DNA of 64,000 nt from Streptomyces xinghaiensis S187. GTDB taxonomy: Bacteria > Actinomycetota > Actinomycetes > Streptomycetales > Streptomycetaceae. Below the pieces are notes generated by a model. The model made no database searches. It was given only the letters and a program-made list of their open reading frames with translations, and was not told the DNA's origin. Location: contig NZ_CP023202.1 in the NCBI RefSeq assembly GCF_000220705.2, forward strand, positions 4,432,501 to 4,496,500, given 5' to 3'. The position numbers and the translations under genes are program-made. This document shows, piece by piece, positions 9,989 through 22,032 of the stretch. Position 1 is the first letter of the stretch. The number at the start of each line of letters is the position of its first letter.

Positions 9989-12001
9989 ATGGCCGGGCAC
10001 GGTGCTGCTCCGGAGCGCAACGAGGGGCGGCCCGTCGATCCGGTGGGCAGGATCTCGCTCTACGACCGCCTCCGGCAGGGTGGCGGGCTGCTGCAGGACG
10101 GGGCGCCGGGCGGTCCCGTCAACCCGCTGCTGCGGATGGTGCTGCGCTGGGTGCGGCGGCCGCTGCTGGCGGCGCTCCGGCTCTGGCGGCGCAACATCCA
10201 GCTGCGGGTGGTCGCGAGCACGCTGCTGATGTCGCTCGGCGTGGTGCTGCTGCTCGGCGTCGTGGTGATCGGCCAGGTGCGCAACGGTCTCCAGGACGCC
10301 AAGACCAGTGCCGCGCAGTCCCAGGCGGCCGGCGGTTTCCGGGTGGCCCAGGACAAGGCGGACGCCGATGCCCGCGGGGAGCCCGGCGCCACCGCGGGCA
10401 GCCGGGTCCAGCTGAACTCCGGCGTCTGGCTGACCGACCTGGTGCAGCAGCTCGCGAGCGGGGGCCAGGGCGTCTACTCCGTGGTGGCGCTCGGCTCGGA
10501 CACCGAACAGCCTTTCGTGGACGACAGCTCCGGCACCCGTGCGCCCCGGTCCTCCGGCGATGTCCAGCCCGAGGAGAGCGTGCCCCAGGCGCTGCGGGAC
10601 TCCGTCGACGCCGAGCCCGGCACGTACATGCAGCACACCCGTATCCTCCGGAGTTCCGGGGCGGGGGAGCCGGGGCTCGCGATCGGCAAGCAGCTCAACG
10701 ACGTCAACGGCAATCCTTACCAGCTCTACTACCTCTTCCCGTTCACACAGGAGGAGAAGTCGCTGAGCCTGGTCAAGACGACGCTGGCGACCGCGGGCGT
10801 GTTCGTCGTCGTGCTGCTCGGCGCCATCGCCTGGGTGGTGGTGCGGCAGGTCGTGACCCCGGTGCGGATGGCGGCGGGGATCTCGGAGCGGCTCGCGGCC
10901 GGCCTGCTCCAGGAACGGATGAAGGTCACCGGCGAGGACGACATCGCGCGGCTCGGTGAGTCCTTCAACAAGATGGCGCAGAACCTCCAGCACAAGATCC
11001 AGCAGCTGGAGGAGCTCTCGCGGATGCAGCGGCGCTTCGTCTCCGACGTCTCGCACGAGCTGCGCACCCCGCTGACGACCGTCCGGATGGCCGCCGAGGT
11101 CATCCATGACGTGAGGGAGGACTTCGACCCGGTGACCGCGCGCTCCGCGGAACTCCTCCGCGGCCAGGTGGACCGCTTCGAGTCGCTGCTGTCGGATCTC
11201 CTGGAGATCAGCCGGTTCGACGCCGGAGCGGCGGCCCTGGAGGCCGAGCCGATCGATCTGCGGACCGTGGTCGACCAGGTGATCGAGGGGGCCGAGCCGC
11301 TCGCCGAGAACAAGGGCAGCCGCATCGTCGTCCGCGGGGCGGAGCAGCCGGTGATCGCCGAGGCCGATCCGCGGCGGATCGAGCGGGTGCTGCGCAATCT
11401 CGTCGTCAACGCCGTGGAGCACGGTGAGGGGCGCGATGTGGTGGTGCGGCTGGCCGCCGCGGGCGGTGCCGTCGCCGTGGCCGTACGGGACTACGGCGTC
11501 GGGCTCAAGCCGGGGGAGGCGACCCGGGTCTTCAACCGCTTCTGGCGGGCGGACCCGGCCCGTGCCCGGACGACCGGCGGAACGGGACTCGGCCTGTCGA
11601 TCGCCGTCGAGGACGCGCGGCTGCACGGGGGCTGGCTGCAGGCCTGGGGCGAGCCGGGCGGCGGATCCCAGTTCCGGCTGACGCTGCCGCGCACGGCCGA
11701 CGGTACGCTCCGCGGCTCGCCCATCCCGCTGGAGCCGGAGGACTCCCGGCGCAACCGGGAGCAGGCGCAGGACGGCGTCCCGGCGGAGCAGGGAGCCACC
11801 CGGGCCGCGGCGCCGGGTGCGACGCCCGCGCCGCGCCCGGCACCGGCGGTGGCGGACCCGGCGGCGCTTCCGGGCAGCGGCACCCGGGTCGTGGCACGGG
11901 GCGAGGGCGGGCGGTCGACGGCCGGGCGCGGGGCCGGTACCGGCGGCCCGCGGCAGGGCAGGGCTGACGACGATCGGGAGGACGGCTCGGGTGATGTCTG
12001 A
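9989..12001 (+). CDS. mtrB: Sensor histidine kinase MtrB
   Basis: This membrane histidine kinase pairs with MtrA. Within about 670 residues the order is a cytosolic N-tail, TM1 (about 73-95), an extracellular sensor region of about 165 residues, TM2 (about 263-285, VFVVVLLGAIAWVVVRQVV), a HAMP domain, and the dimerisation domain with the phospho-accepting His in SDVSHELRTPLTTVRM. The ATPase domain follows with the N box NLVVNAVEHG, the G1 box VRDYGVGLKPG and GGTGLGLSIAVEDARLHGG. A Pro/Ala/Arg-rich C-terminal tail of about 100 residues is probably disordered. I chose ATG 9989, directly after the mtrA stop, over the in-frame 9956, which overlaps mtrA. It overlaps lpqB by 8 bp. Confidence 0.95.
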   Translation: MAGHGAAPERNEGRPVDPVGRISLYDRLRQGGGLLQDGAPGGPVNPLLRMVLRWVRRPLLAALRLWRRNIQLRVVASTLLMSLGVVLLLGVVVIGQVRNGLQDAKTSAAQSQAAGGFRVAQDKADADARGEPGATAGSRVQLNSGVWLTDLVQQLASGGQGVYSVVALGSDTEQPFVDDSSGTRAPRSSGDVQPEESVPQALRDSVDAEPGTYMQHTRILRSSGAGEPGLAIGKQLNDVNGNPYQLYYLFPFTQEEKSLSLVKTTLATAGVFVVVLLGAIAWVVVRQVVTPVRMAAGISERLAAGLLQERMKVTGEDDIARLGESFNKMAQNLQHKIQQLEELSRMQRRFVSDVSHELRTPLTTVRMAAEVIHDVREDFDPVTARSAELLRGQVDRFESLLSDLLEISRFDAGAAALEAEPIDLRTVVDQVIEGAEPLAENKGSRIVVRGAEQPVIAEADPRRIERVLRNLVVNAVEHGEGRDVVVRLAAAGGAVAVAVRDYGVGLKPGEATRVFNRFWRADPARARTTGGTGLGLSIAVEDARLHGGWLQAWGEPGGGSQFRLTLPRTADGTLRGSPIPLEPEDSRRNREQAQDGVPAEQGATRAAAPGATPAPRPAPAVADPAALPGSGTRVVARGEGGRSTAGRGAGTGGPRQGRADDDREDGSGDV

Positions 12002-13844
12002 CCAGCGTCGGTGGGGACGGAGGAGGCCCGGCGGCCCGGTGCGCGCAGGCGCGCTGGTCCTCTGCGGGGGGCTGCTGGCCGGGTGCGCCTCGATGCCCGA
12101 CAGTGGCGGCGTGCGCCAGGTGGACGTGTCCCAGCGGGCCGACGCCGACGCACAGGTACGGGTGTTCGGGTTGCCACCGCGGAAGGGCGAGTTGCCGGCC
12201 GACATCGTGCGGGGCTTCCTCGAGGCGACGACCAGCGACGAGGCCGACTTCCGTACGGCGCGGCAGTATCTGACCAAGGAGGCATCACGGCGCTGGCGGC
12301 CCTCCTCGGTGACGACGGTGCTGGCCGACGGGCCCGTGCCCCGTATGGATCCCCGGGCCGTCGACCGGCAGGACGACTCCGCCGTGGCGGTCCTCAGCGG
12401 CGATCAGATCGCCTCGGTCGACCAGGACCAGGCGTACCGGCCGGCGGAGGCCGAGTACGAGACGCGGGTGCGGCTGGCGAAGGTGGGCGGCGAGTGGCGG
12501 ATCGACCAGCCGCCGGAAGGGCTCGTACTCGGTCGCTCCGACTTCGAACGGATCTACCGTCCCGTCAACAAGTACTACTTCGCGGTGCCCGGCTCCCAGG
12601 AGGACAGCGGGACCGGTGGGGACGTGCTGGTCGCCGATCCCGTGTATCTGCGGAAGCGCATAGGAAAGCGCGAGGATTTCGTCACCTCGACCGTCAAGGC
12701 GCTGCTGAAGGGGCCCAGCAGCTGGCTCGACCCGGTGGTCGAGTCGAAGTTCCCCGCGGGGACGCGGCTGGCCGACGAGACACTCTCACTGGACGACTCC
12801 AACGGGCTGAGGGTCCGGCTCAATGACCGCGGCGCGCGGGTGGGCCCGGTGCAGTGCAACCAGATGGCCGCGCAGCTCCTCTTCGCCGTGCAGGACCTGG
12901 CATCGGCCCAGGTCAGGCAGGTGGATCTGGTCGATCCGAAGGGTGCGCGGCTGTGTGTGGTCAACCGCGGCCAGGCGGATGCGTACGCCCCGGCGGGGTT
13001 GCGGGAGCCGTCCGAACGCCAGTACTTCCTGGATGCCCGCGGGCGGCTGGCGAGCCTGCCGCCCGGTGGTGAGGTGCCTTCGCTGGTCGCCGGTCCCTTC
13101 GGTGACGGGCAGGTGGCGTTGCGGTCGGTGGCGGTCGCCCGCAGCGAACGGCTGGCGGCCGGTGTCTCGCAGGACGGGCGCTCGCTGTACATGGCGCCGA
13201 TCGAGACCGGGGCCGAGCCCGGTGAGGTGCTGCTGCGCAGCCGGGCCGGCCGGGCGGAGGACGGGCTGTCCCGGCCCAGCTGGGACGGGAGCGGCAATCT
13301 GTGGATCGCGGATCGTGACCCGGAGAGCCCGCGGCTGCTGTACCTGGCCCGGGGAGCGGAGGAACCGCGGGAGATCGTGGTCCCCTCCCTCGGGGACGGA
13401 CGGATCGAAGGGCTCCGGGTCGCCTCGGACGGTGTGCGGATCGCGCTCGTCGTGAAGCGCGGTGAGCGCACCTCCCTGGAACTGGGCCGGATCGAACGGA
13501 CGGGCGGCGGACCCGGGACGCCACCACTGTCGGTGAACGACCTGCGCCCGGTGACCCCGAGGCTGGAGCATGTGGAGTCGGCGTCCTGGGCGGGCGTGAG
13601 CCGGCTGGTGGTCGTCGGCCGCGCCTCCGGTGTACAGCAGCTGCAGTACGTGCGGACGGACGGCTCGGCGGTGAACACGCCGCCCCTTCCGGGCGCCAAC
13701 GGTGTGACGGCGGTGGCGGCCTCGGAGGACGAGGACAAGCCGCTGCTCGCCGACTCCGAGGACGGGATCGTCAGGCTTCCGCCGATGGGCGCCAACTGGC
13801 AGCTGGTGACCGAGAAGGGATCGGAACCGGTCTATCCGGGATAG
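11994..13844 (+). CDS. lpqB: Lipoprotein LpqB
   Basis: The gene encodes a 616-residue lipoprotein that in mycobacteria interacts with the extracellular domain of MtrB and tunes MtrA phosphorylation. The N-terminus has a signal peptide with lipobox LLAGC (Cys31). A GerMN-like domain follows (near residues 195-330, with VTSTVKALLKGPSSWLDPVV), and then a C-terminal beta-propeller-like region. The frame is open upstream to 11817, but the ATG at 11994, inside the last codons of mtrB, gives the signal peptide directly. The mtrA-mtrB-lpqB order is the conserved actinobacterial operon. A terminator-like hairpin follows at 13846. Confidence 0.95.
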   Translation: MSDQRRWGRRRPGGPVRAGALVLCGGLLAGCASMPDSGGVRQVDVSQRADADAQVRVFGLPPRKGELPADIVRGFLEATTSDEADFRTARQYLTKEASRRWRPSSVTTVLADGPVPRMDPRAVDRQDDSAVAVLSGDQIASVDQDQAYRPAEAEYETRVRLAKVGGEWRIDQPPEGLVLGRSDFERIYRPVNKYYFAVPGSQEDSGTGGDVLVADPVYLRKRIGKREDFVTSTVKALLKGPSSWLDPVVESKFPAGTRLADETLSLDDSNGLRVRLNDRGARVGPVQCNQMAAQLLFAVQDLASAQVRQVDLVDPKGARLCVVNRGQADAYAPAGLREPSERQYFLDARGRLASLPPGGEVPSLVAGPFGDGQVALRSVAVARSERLAAGVSQDGRSLYMAPIETGAEPGEVLLRSRAGRAEDGLSRPSWDGSGNLWIADRDPESPRLLYLARGAEEPREIVVPSLGDGRIEGLRVASDGVRIALVVKRGERTSLELGRIERTGGGPGTPPLSVNDLRPVTPRLEHVESASWAGVSRLVVVGRASGVQQLQYVRTDGSAVNTPPLPGANGVTAVAASEDEDKPLLADSEDGIVRLPPMGANWQLVTEKGSEPVYPG

Positions 13845-13845
13845 T

Positions 13846-13879
13846 GGAGGCCGCCGCCCGGACGGGGGCGCCTCCGGGG
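13846..13879 (+). terminator. GC-rich hairpin after lpqB
   Basis: GGAGGC and GCCTCC pair around a G/C-rich middle and are followed by GGGGTTTT. The hairpin is imperfect in the upper stem. It starts 1 bp after the lpqB stop and ends about 40 bp before the comF-like start. Confidence 0.5.
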
Positions 13880-13920
13880 TTTTCCACAGGGGTGGCGGGG
13901 CCGCCGGGGCGCGGGGCAGA

Positions 13921-14669
13921 GTGATCGCCGTGCGGGAGTGGTGGCGGGAGATCACGGAGCTGGTGCTGCCGGCCGACTGCGCGGGGTGCGGTCGGGCGCG
14001 TACCGCGCTGTGCGACGGGTGCCTCACGGCGCTGACCGGGCGGCCCGCGGCCCCGGTACGGCCGGTGCCGTCGCCGGCGGGACTGCCGCCGGTGCGCGCC
14101 GCCGCGCCGTACGGGGGCGAGGTGCGGTCCGTGCTGCTCGCGCACAAGGAGCGGGGGGCGCTGTCACTCGCCCGGCCGCTGGGCGCCGCGCTCGCCGGAG
14201 CCGTCCCGCGGCGGGCTCCGGGGCGGGATCCGTGGCTGCTGGTGCCGGTGCCGTCGGCGCGCCGTTCGGTGGCGCGCCGGGGCCACGACCCCACCCGCCG
14301 TATCGCCCTCGCGGCCGCCGCGGTGCTGCGGGGTGCCGGCCGGCCCGGGTGGTGCCCGCTCTGCGGCACCGGCGGAGGGTCGCGGACCAGTCCGGGCTGC
14401 CGGCGGGGGCCCGGGCCGCCAATCTGGCGGGCGCCCTGGAGGTGGCCGGGCCGGCGGGGGAGCTGCTCCGGTCGGCTCCGGTGGTTCTGGTGGACGACCT
14501 GATGACCACGGGCGCGTCGCTGGCGGAATCGGCACGTTCGGTCCGCTCGGCGGGCGGGAAGGTGGTCGGTGCGGCGGTGGTCGCGGCGCCGCCCAGCGCC
14601 TTCCGGAGCCGTGCCCAGGCCCGCGGTGCCGGACCGGAACCGACTCGGGACGCGCGTCGTTACAGGTGA
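13921..14669 (+). pseudogene. ComF family phosphoribosyltransferase, frameshifted
   Basis: ComF-type proteins have an N-terminal zinc-finger segment and a C-terminal type I phosphoribosyltransferase domain; some members are needed for DNA uptake. From the GTG at 13921, frame 1 gives LVLPADCAGCGRARTALCDGC (read in two parts), the Cys cluster, and then VLLAHKERGALSLARPLG and LVPVPSARRSVARRGHDPTRR, as expected. After about 14340 frame 1 turns into Arg/Trp-rich nonsense and stops at 14502. The expected continuation (RVVPALRHRRRVADQSGL, AANLAGALEVAG, VVLVDDLMTTGASLAES) is in the -1 frame up to 14669. One missing base near 14340-14352, in the GGCCGGCCCGGG stretch, would explain it. The PRPP-binding motif lies in the second frame, so the unshifted product would lack it. 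Sequencing error, true pseudogene and frameshifting cannot be told apart here. Confidence 0.8.
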
Positions 14670-15040
14670 GAGAGGTGATCCGGGCGAGAGAGGAACGGCG
14701 CATCCGGAAGAGACGGAGGGCGCAAAGGGGTGCCATCCCCCGTTCGGGCGAGTTATGTTCGGTTCTGAGGGGTGGCGGGATTTATGCCACTTCTGGCGGG
14801 TTTTGGTGTGACCCGGCGAGGACAGGTGCGAGTCAGAGCATGACCGCCGACCCGGAGCCGACGGGATGTTGATCTTGTCGGCTGGGGAGGAGGAGGTGAA
14901 AGCCGCAGCGCCCGGCTCCACGCCGTGGTGGTGCGGCAGACGCAGTGCCGGACGGGCCCCGTCCCCGGGGCGGCCGTCCGGACCGAGGGCAAGAGGGATG
15001 CGCTCCGCCCCGAGCGGGGCGACCCGGAACGGAGTTCTGC
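14670..15040 (+). other. Intergenic region before hpf (371 bp)
   Basis: I find no convincing gene here. The hpf frame is open from 14945, but nothing before the GTG at 15041 resembles the family. The stretch presumably holds the hpf promoter and a long leader; I could not assign -35/-10 boxes with confidence. Confidence 0.4.
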
Positions 15041-15727
15041 GTGGACATCGTCGTCAAGGGCCGCAAGACCGAGGTACCCGAGCGCTTCCGCAAGCACGTG
15101 GCCGAGAAGCTGAAGCTGGACAAGATCCAGAGGCTCGACGGCAAGGTGATCAGCCTCGACGTCGAGGTGTCCAAGGAGCACAACCCGCGGCAGGCCAACC
15201 GCTCCGACCGGGTGGAGATCACTCTCCGCACCCGCGGACCGGTGATCCGGGCGGAGGCCGCCGCCGCCGATCCGTACGCCGCGCTGGACGCGGCCACGGC
15301 GCGGCTCGACGCCCAGCTGCGCAAGCGGGGCGACAAGCGCCGGGTCCACCGGGGGCCGGGCCGCACGCCGACCAGCGTCGCCGAGGCCACCGCGCCGCTC
15401 GCCGAGCATCTGAACGGCGGCACCGCCGTGGCCTCCCCGCCCGAGGAGACCGTCACCACCAAGCGGATCGGGTCCCTCGAGGTCCAGGGCGACGGGCCGC
15501 TGGTGGTCCGCGAGAAGACCCACACCGCGGCTCCGATGAGCCTCGACCAGGCGCTCTACGAGATGGAGCTGGTCGGGCACGACTTCTACCTGTTCATCGA
15601 CGCCGAGACCAAGCAGCCCAGTGTGGTCTACCGCCGGCACGCCTACGACTACGGCGTGATCCACCTGGAGTCGGACCCCATGGTCTCCGAACCGCCGAGC
15701 GGCGCGGGCGGCGCGCTGGGCGGCTGA
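15041..15727 (+). CDS. hpf: Ribosome hibernation promoting factor, long form
   Basis: The product binds the 30S decoding region and dimerises ribosomes into inactive 100S particles during stress or stationary phase. The 228-residue protein has an N-terminal S30AE/YfiA domain (about 1-105: DIVVKGRKTEVPERF, VEITLRTRGPVIRAE) and the C-terminal dimerisation domain of long HPFs (ALYEMELVGHDFYLFIDAET, VVYRRHAYDYGVIHL). The open frame extends upstream to 14945, but only the GTG at 15041 starts at the conserved N-terminus and has GGAG 6 nt before it. It lies downstream of the broken comF gene and upstream of an orphan response regulator. Confidence 0.94.
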   Translation: MDIVVKGRKTEVPERFRKHVAEKLKLDKIQRLDGKVISLDVEVSKEHNPRQANRSDRVEITLRTRGPVIRAEAAAADPYAALDAATARLDAQLRKRGDKRRVHRGPGRTPTSVAEATAPLAEHLNGGTAVASPPEETVTTKRIGSLEVQGDGPLVVREKTHTAAPMSLDQALYEMELVGHDFYLFIDAETKQPSVVYRRHAYDYGVIHLESDPMVSEPPSGAGGALGG

Positions 15728-15924
15728 CCCGACGCCCGCGATGGCGCGGTGACCGATCATGCCCCCGGGAGCGTCCGTGCGCCCCCGGGGGCTCCAACGT
15801 GCGACCGCTCAGGCACCGTTCCACCGCCCGGGCATGGAATCATGGCGAGGCGGTCAACCCGCCGTTCGCCAGGATGGGTTGGCCCGGCACGCGATCGAGG
15901 GCCATGCCCTCGGGGGGAGGAACC

Positions 15925-16668
15925 ATGGCGGACAGCTTCGGGCCCGTGACCGGAGGAGACGGCGAGGATGCCGTCGAAACCGGTGCGGACGCGAACGGGT
16001 CGCGCAGCGAGCCCATCCGGGTCCTCGTGGTGGACGACCACGCCCTCTTCCGGCGCGGGCTGGAGATCGTCCTCGCCCAGGAGGAGGACATCGAGGTCAT
16101 CGGCGAGGCCGGGGACGGCGCCGAGGCGGTGGAGAAGGCGGCCGATCTGCTGCCCGACATCGTCCTCATGGATGTGCGGATGCCGAAGCGGGGCGGCATC
16201 GAGGCCTGTACGTCGCTGAAGGAGGTGGCTCCCAGCGCGAAGATCATCATGCTGACGATCAGCGACGAGGAGGCCGATCTCTACGAGGCCATCAAGGCCG
16301 GGGCCACCGGCTATCTCCTCAAGGAGATCTCCACGGACGAGGTGGCGACGGCCATCCGCGCGGTCGCGGACGGGCAGTCGCAGATCAGCCCCTCGATGGC
16401 CTCCAAGCTGCTCACCGAGTTCAAGTCGATGATCCAGCGCACCGACGAGCGCCGGCTGGTGCCCGCGCCCCGGCTCACCGACCGCGAACTGGAGGTCCTC
16501 AAGCTCGTCGCCACCGGGATGAACAACCGGGACATCGCCAAGGAGCTGTTCATCAGCGAGAACACCGTGAAGAACCATGTGCGCAACATCCTGGAGAAGC
16601 TGCAGCTGCACTCCCGGATGGAGGCCGTGGTGTACGCGATGCGGGAGAAGATCCTGGAAATCCGCTGA
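15925..16668 (+). CDS. Orphan LuxR-type (NarL/FixJ) response regulator
   Basis: The 247-residue protein has a receiver domain (about 31-150) with D37/D38, phospho-acceptor D83 (IVLMDVRMPKRGG) and YLLKEIS containing the conserved Lys. The C-terminus is a LuxR HTH (LTDRELEVLKLVATGMNNRD, then KELFISENTVKNHVRNIL). ATG 15925 has GGGGGGAGG 5 nt upstream, so the long upstream extension of the frame is rejected. No histidine kinase gene lies next to it, so its kinase must be elsewhere or it is kinase-independent. The same hpf-regulator-secA neighbourhood is, from memory, conserved in Streptomyces. The regulated genes are unknown. Confidence 0.92.
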   Translation: MADSFGPVTGGDGEDAVETGADANGSRSEPIRVLVVDDHALFRRGLEIVLAQEEDIEVIGEAGDGAEAVEKAADLLPDIVLMDVRMPKRGGIEACTSLKEVAPSAKIIMLTISDEEADLYEAIKAGATGYLLKEISTDEVATAIRAVADGQSQISPSMASKLLTEFKSMIQRTDERRLVPAPRLTDRELEVLKLVATGMNNRDIAKELFISENTVKNHVRNILEKLQLHSRMEAVVYAMREKILEIR

Positions 16669-16713
16669 GCGGCGGGCCGGCGCCGGCCCGTCTCCCGCTC
16701 CTCCCTCTCCCCC

Positions 16714-16744
16714 GGCACTCCCGGGGGGTGCCCCCGGGAGTGCC
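16714..16744. terminator. Bidirectional terminator hairpin
   Basis: A perfect 14-bp stem (GGCACTCCCGGGGG paired with CCCCCGGGAGTGCC) with a 3-nt GTG loop lies between the convergent response regulator and glycosylase genes. There is no T-run, as is usual for high-GC actinobacterial terminators. Confidence 0.7.
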
Positions 16745-16757
16745 TCGCTCCGCGGGC

Positions 16758-17987
16758 TCAGCCGGTGATCTCCGCGAGGGCCTCCGCCAGCGGAGCGGCG
16801 AGCTCCGGCGGATCGGTCCGTTCCACGCGGACCCGGGTGCACCCCACCCACGAGGCCGCCTCGGCCAGCGCCTCCGCCATCGGCCGCACCGCCCGCCCGC
16901 TCAGCAGGGAAAGCTGCCGGGCGACGAGGGTGGTGCCCTCGCGCGCAGGGTCCACCCGGCCCAGCAGCCTTCCGCCGGACAGCAGCGGCATCGCGAAATA
17001 GCCGTGGATCCGCTGCGGCCGGGGAACGTACGCCTCCAGCCGGTGAGTGAAGCCGAAGATCCGCTCGGTGCGGGGCCGGTCCCAGATCAGCGAGTCGAAC
17101 GGGGAGAGCAGGGTCGTGCGGTGCCGGCCCCTCGGCGGGGTGGTGAGCGCCGCCGGGTCCGCCCAGGCCTGGCCCGGCGACCGGCCGGCGGCCGACCGGG
17201 AACCGCCGCGGGCGGCGGGCCTGCCCCAGCCCTCGACGGTCACCGGGACCAGCCCGGAGTCGGCGAGGACCTCGTCGACCTGCTCGGCCCTGAGCCGGTG
17301 GTAGTCGGCGAGGTCGGCGCGCGTGGCCACGCCCATCGCCGCTCCCGCCTGGGCGACCAGCCGGCGCACGCACGCGCGGTCGTCGAGGTCGTCGTGGAAC
17401 AGGGTGTCCGGTATGACGCGCTCGGCGAGGTCGTACACCCGCTTCCAGCCGCGGCGCCGGGCGCAGACCACCTCGCCGGTGTCGAGCAGCCACTCCACCG
17501 CGATCTTGGTCTCCGACCAGTCGTACCACTCGCCGCCGTTCTTGGCGCCGCCCAACTCCGAGGCGGTCAGCGGGCCGTCGTTCTTGAGGCGGTCCCGCAC
17601 GGCGGCGCAGGAGCGCTCGGAGTCCTCCATGACGTGCCAGCGGTGGCCGCGCGCCGCCCGGGCCCGGCGCCGGAAGGCGAAGTGCGGCCACTCCTCGACG
17701 GGCAGGATGCAGGCGGCGTGGGACCAGTACTCGAAGGCGTGTGAACCGTCCCAGTAAGCCGACTCGACGCTCTCCCGCCCGACCGCTCCCAGCCGTGCGT
17801 ACGGCACCAGTTCGTGTGAGCGGGCCAGCACGGAGATGGTGTCCAGCTGGACGGCGCCCAGGCTCCGCAGCACGCCGCGGACTCCGGCGCGGCGGTCCGG
17901 GGCGCCGAGCAGCCCCTGGGCGCGCAGCGCGATGCGGCGGGCCTCGTCGGCGGAGAGTTCCAGAGCGGGTGAGGGCAGGCTCGTCAT
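16758..17987 (-). CDS. YcaQ/AlkZ-type winged-helix DNA glycosylase
   Basis: This 409-residue protein belongs to the HTH_42 (DUF1006) superfamily, which excises alkylated bases and unhooks DNA interstrand crosslinks. Near the N-terminus it has RGVLRSLGAVQLDTISVLAR; the Gln-hydrophobic-Asp triplet (QLD) corresponds to the catalytic motif of the YcaQ/AlkX branch, while the AlkZ self-resistance branch has Gln-x-Gln. Further family landmarks are FEYWSHAACILP and LLSPFDSLIWDRPRTERIFGF (read in two parts). The start at 17987 fits the family N-terminus; the frame is open further to 18110. It is convergent with the response regulator and divergent from secA. A housekeeping rather than antibiotic self-protection role is inferred from the triplet and context. 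Confidence 0.85.
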   Translation of the reverse strand: MTSLPSPALELSADEARRIALRAQGLLGAPDRRAGVRGVLRSLGAVQLDTISVLARSHELVPYARLGAVGRESVESAYWDGSHAFEYWSHAACILPVEEWPHFAFRRRARAARGHRWHVMEDSERSCAAVRDRLKNDGPLTASELGGAKNGGEWYDWSETKIAVEWLLDTGEVVCARRRGWKRVYDLAERVIPDTLFHDDLDDRACVRRLVAQAGAAMGVATRADLADYHRLRAEQVDEVLADSGLVPVTVEGWGRPAARGGSRSAAGRSPGQAWADPAALTTPPRGRHRTTLLSPFDSLIWDRPRTERIFGFTHRLEAYVPRPQRIHGYFAMPLLSGGRLLGRVDPAREGTTLVARQLSLLSGRAVRPMAEALAEAASWVGCTRVRVERTDPPELAAPLAEALAEITG

Positions 17988-18253
17988 GACGGGCACCCTA
18001 GAGGCATCCACTGACATCGCGGCGGGGTGGCGGAACGCCCGCCGGTGTTCCCGCTCGCGGAAACGGCCCGCGTTCCCGGCACCTTCCGGGCGGTCCGGAC
18101 GTTGGGTCATCGGAGCGAGTGCATGCCTTCGTGGCGACGGACCTCCCGATGCGGGTGTGTCCTGACTTACGATGGCCGTTGCGGCGAGGCCTCACCTCGT
18201 CGTGCCCTCGCACCCGACCGTGCCAGGCCCGACCGGCAAGGAGACCACCCCAA

Positions 18254-21085
<2,832 letters not shown>

Positions 21086-21118
21086 CGCCGTCGCCCCGCC
21101 CTGCGGGGCGGGCACACC

Positions 21119-21148
21119 GGGGCCGGACACCGCGAGGTGTCCGGCCCC
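21119..21148. terminator. Bidirectional terminator hairpin after secA
   Basis: A perfect 13-bp stem (GGGGCCGGACACC paired with GGTGTCCGGCCCC) with a GCGA tetraloop lies 33 bp after secA and about 70 bp before the end of the convergent Rv3235-family gene. It has no T-run. Confidence 0.75.
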
Positions 21149-21216
21149 GGCCCGTGTCCGGCAGGCTTCCGGCCCTCGTTTCCGGCGCGCCCGCCCCCGC
21201 CGTCTTCCGGCGCGCC

Positions 21217-21738
21217 TCAGACCCCCGTTCCGCCGCGCGCGGCCGGGATGCCGGGTTCGGGGCCCAGTTCCACGGCGGAGCAGCGCCAGCGGCCGTCGCG
21301 GCCGTGCTCCAGCCGGAAGGCCAGCGCCCGTACCCGGTCGCCGGTGAGGACGCGCGCGTAGGCCTCGATGACGCCCGGACGCGGCCGGTACTCGTCGCAG
21401 CGGCCGACGACGGGGACCGGCCCGGTGCCCCGGACGGAGGTCCGGGGCGGGGCGAGCGGTGCTCGCGGGGCGAGCCGTACCAGCTGGTCGTAGGCCGGGC
21501 CGGCGGTGTGGCCGAGCATCCAGTGGACCGGGCGCTGTCCGCTGAGGGTCAGCAGCAGGCGTTCCGCGAACCAGTAGCGGGGCAGCAGCTCGCGTTCCCG
21601 CCGCCGGCGGGCCATCACCCCGGGGACGGCGCCCGTGGGGGCGGGGCCGCGCGGATCGCGCCGGGCCGGCGGGCCGCTCCGTCCCCGGCCCGGGCCCGTC
21701 GGGCGGCGCCCCGTTCCGGCCGTACCGATCCTGTCCAT
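21217..21738 (-). CDS. Rv3235 family protein
   Basis: This small Arg-rich protein is about 173 residues from the ATG at 21738; a start at an internal ATG (MARRRRERELL, about residue 42) is also possible. The conserved core is FAERLLLTLSGQRPVHWML, followed by YDQLVRLA and a C-terminal beta-rich part with VIEAYARVLTGDRVRALAFR and RWRCSAVELG. The family is named after a Mycobacterium tuberculosis protein and is typically found next to secA in Actinobacteria, as here (convergent). Its function is unknown; the neighbourhood hints at a link to secretion or to the following small genes but does not prove it. Confidence 0.82.
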   Translation of the reverse strand: MDRIGTAGTGRRPTGPGRGRSGPPARRDPRGPAPTGAVPGVMARRRRERELLPRYWFAERLLLTLSGQRPVHWMLGHTAGPAYDQLVRLAPRAPLAPPRTSVRGTGPVPVVGRCDEYRPRPGVIEAYARVLTGDRVRALAFRLEHGRDGRWRCSAVELGPEPGIPAARGGTGV

Positions 21739-22032
21739 ACCGATGCCCCGTTCTGTCGGCGCCCGGCTTCTACCGGGCGGTAACTTCGCTCCGCCGAGAC
21801 TTCTAACGGCCGCGGGGAGCGGTGCGCAACTGCGCGGATCGGCCGGAGCGGGGCGCGCAGAGATTCACCTATCAGAGTGAGTGCACGCCGCTGAGCTGGG
21901 CATTTGTCATCCCGTCGAAGCCGGAAAGGGGCCCGAGGGCGGTCTCCGGCGGGCCGCCCCGACAATCCGAAAGAGGACGCCGCCCGTATGCTGGCCGCAC
22001 CGTCAGCCAGTGCCCCAGGAGAAACGGCAGCC

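Noticed and set aside
14945..15040. Longer hpf reading frame starting at 14945
   Set aside because: The extra residues do not resemble HPF proteins, and GTG 15041 has a better ribosome site and begins at the conserved domain.
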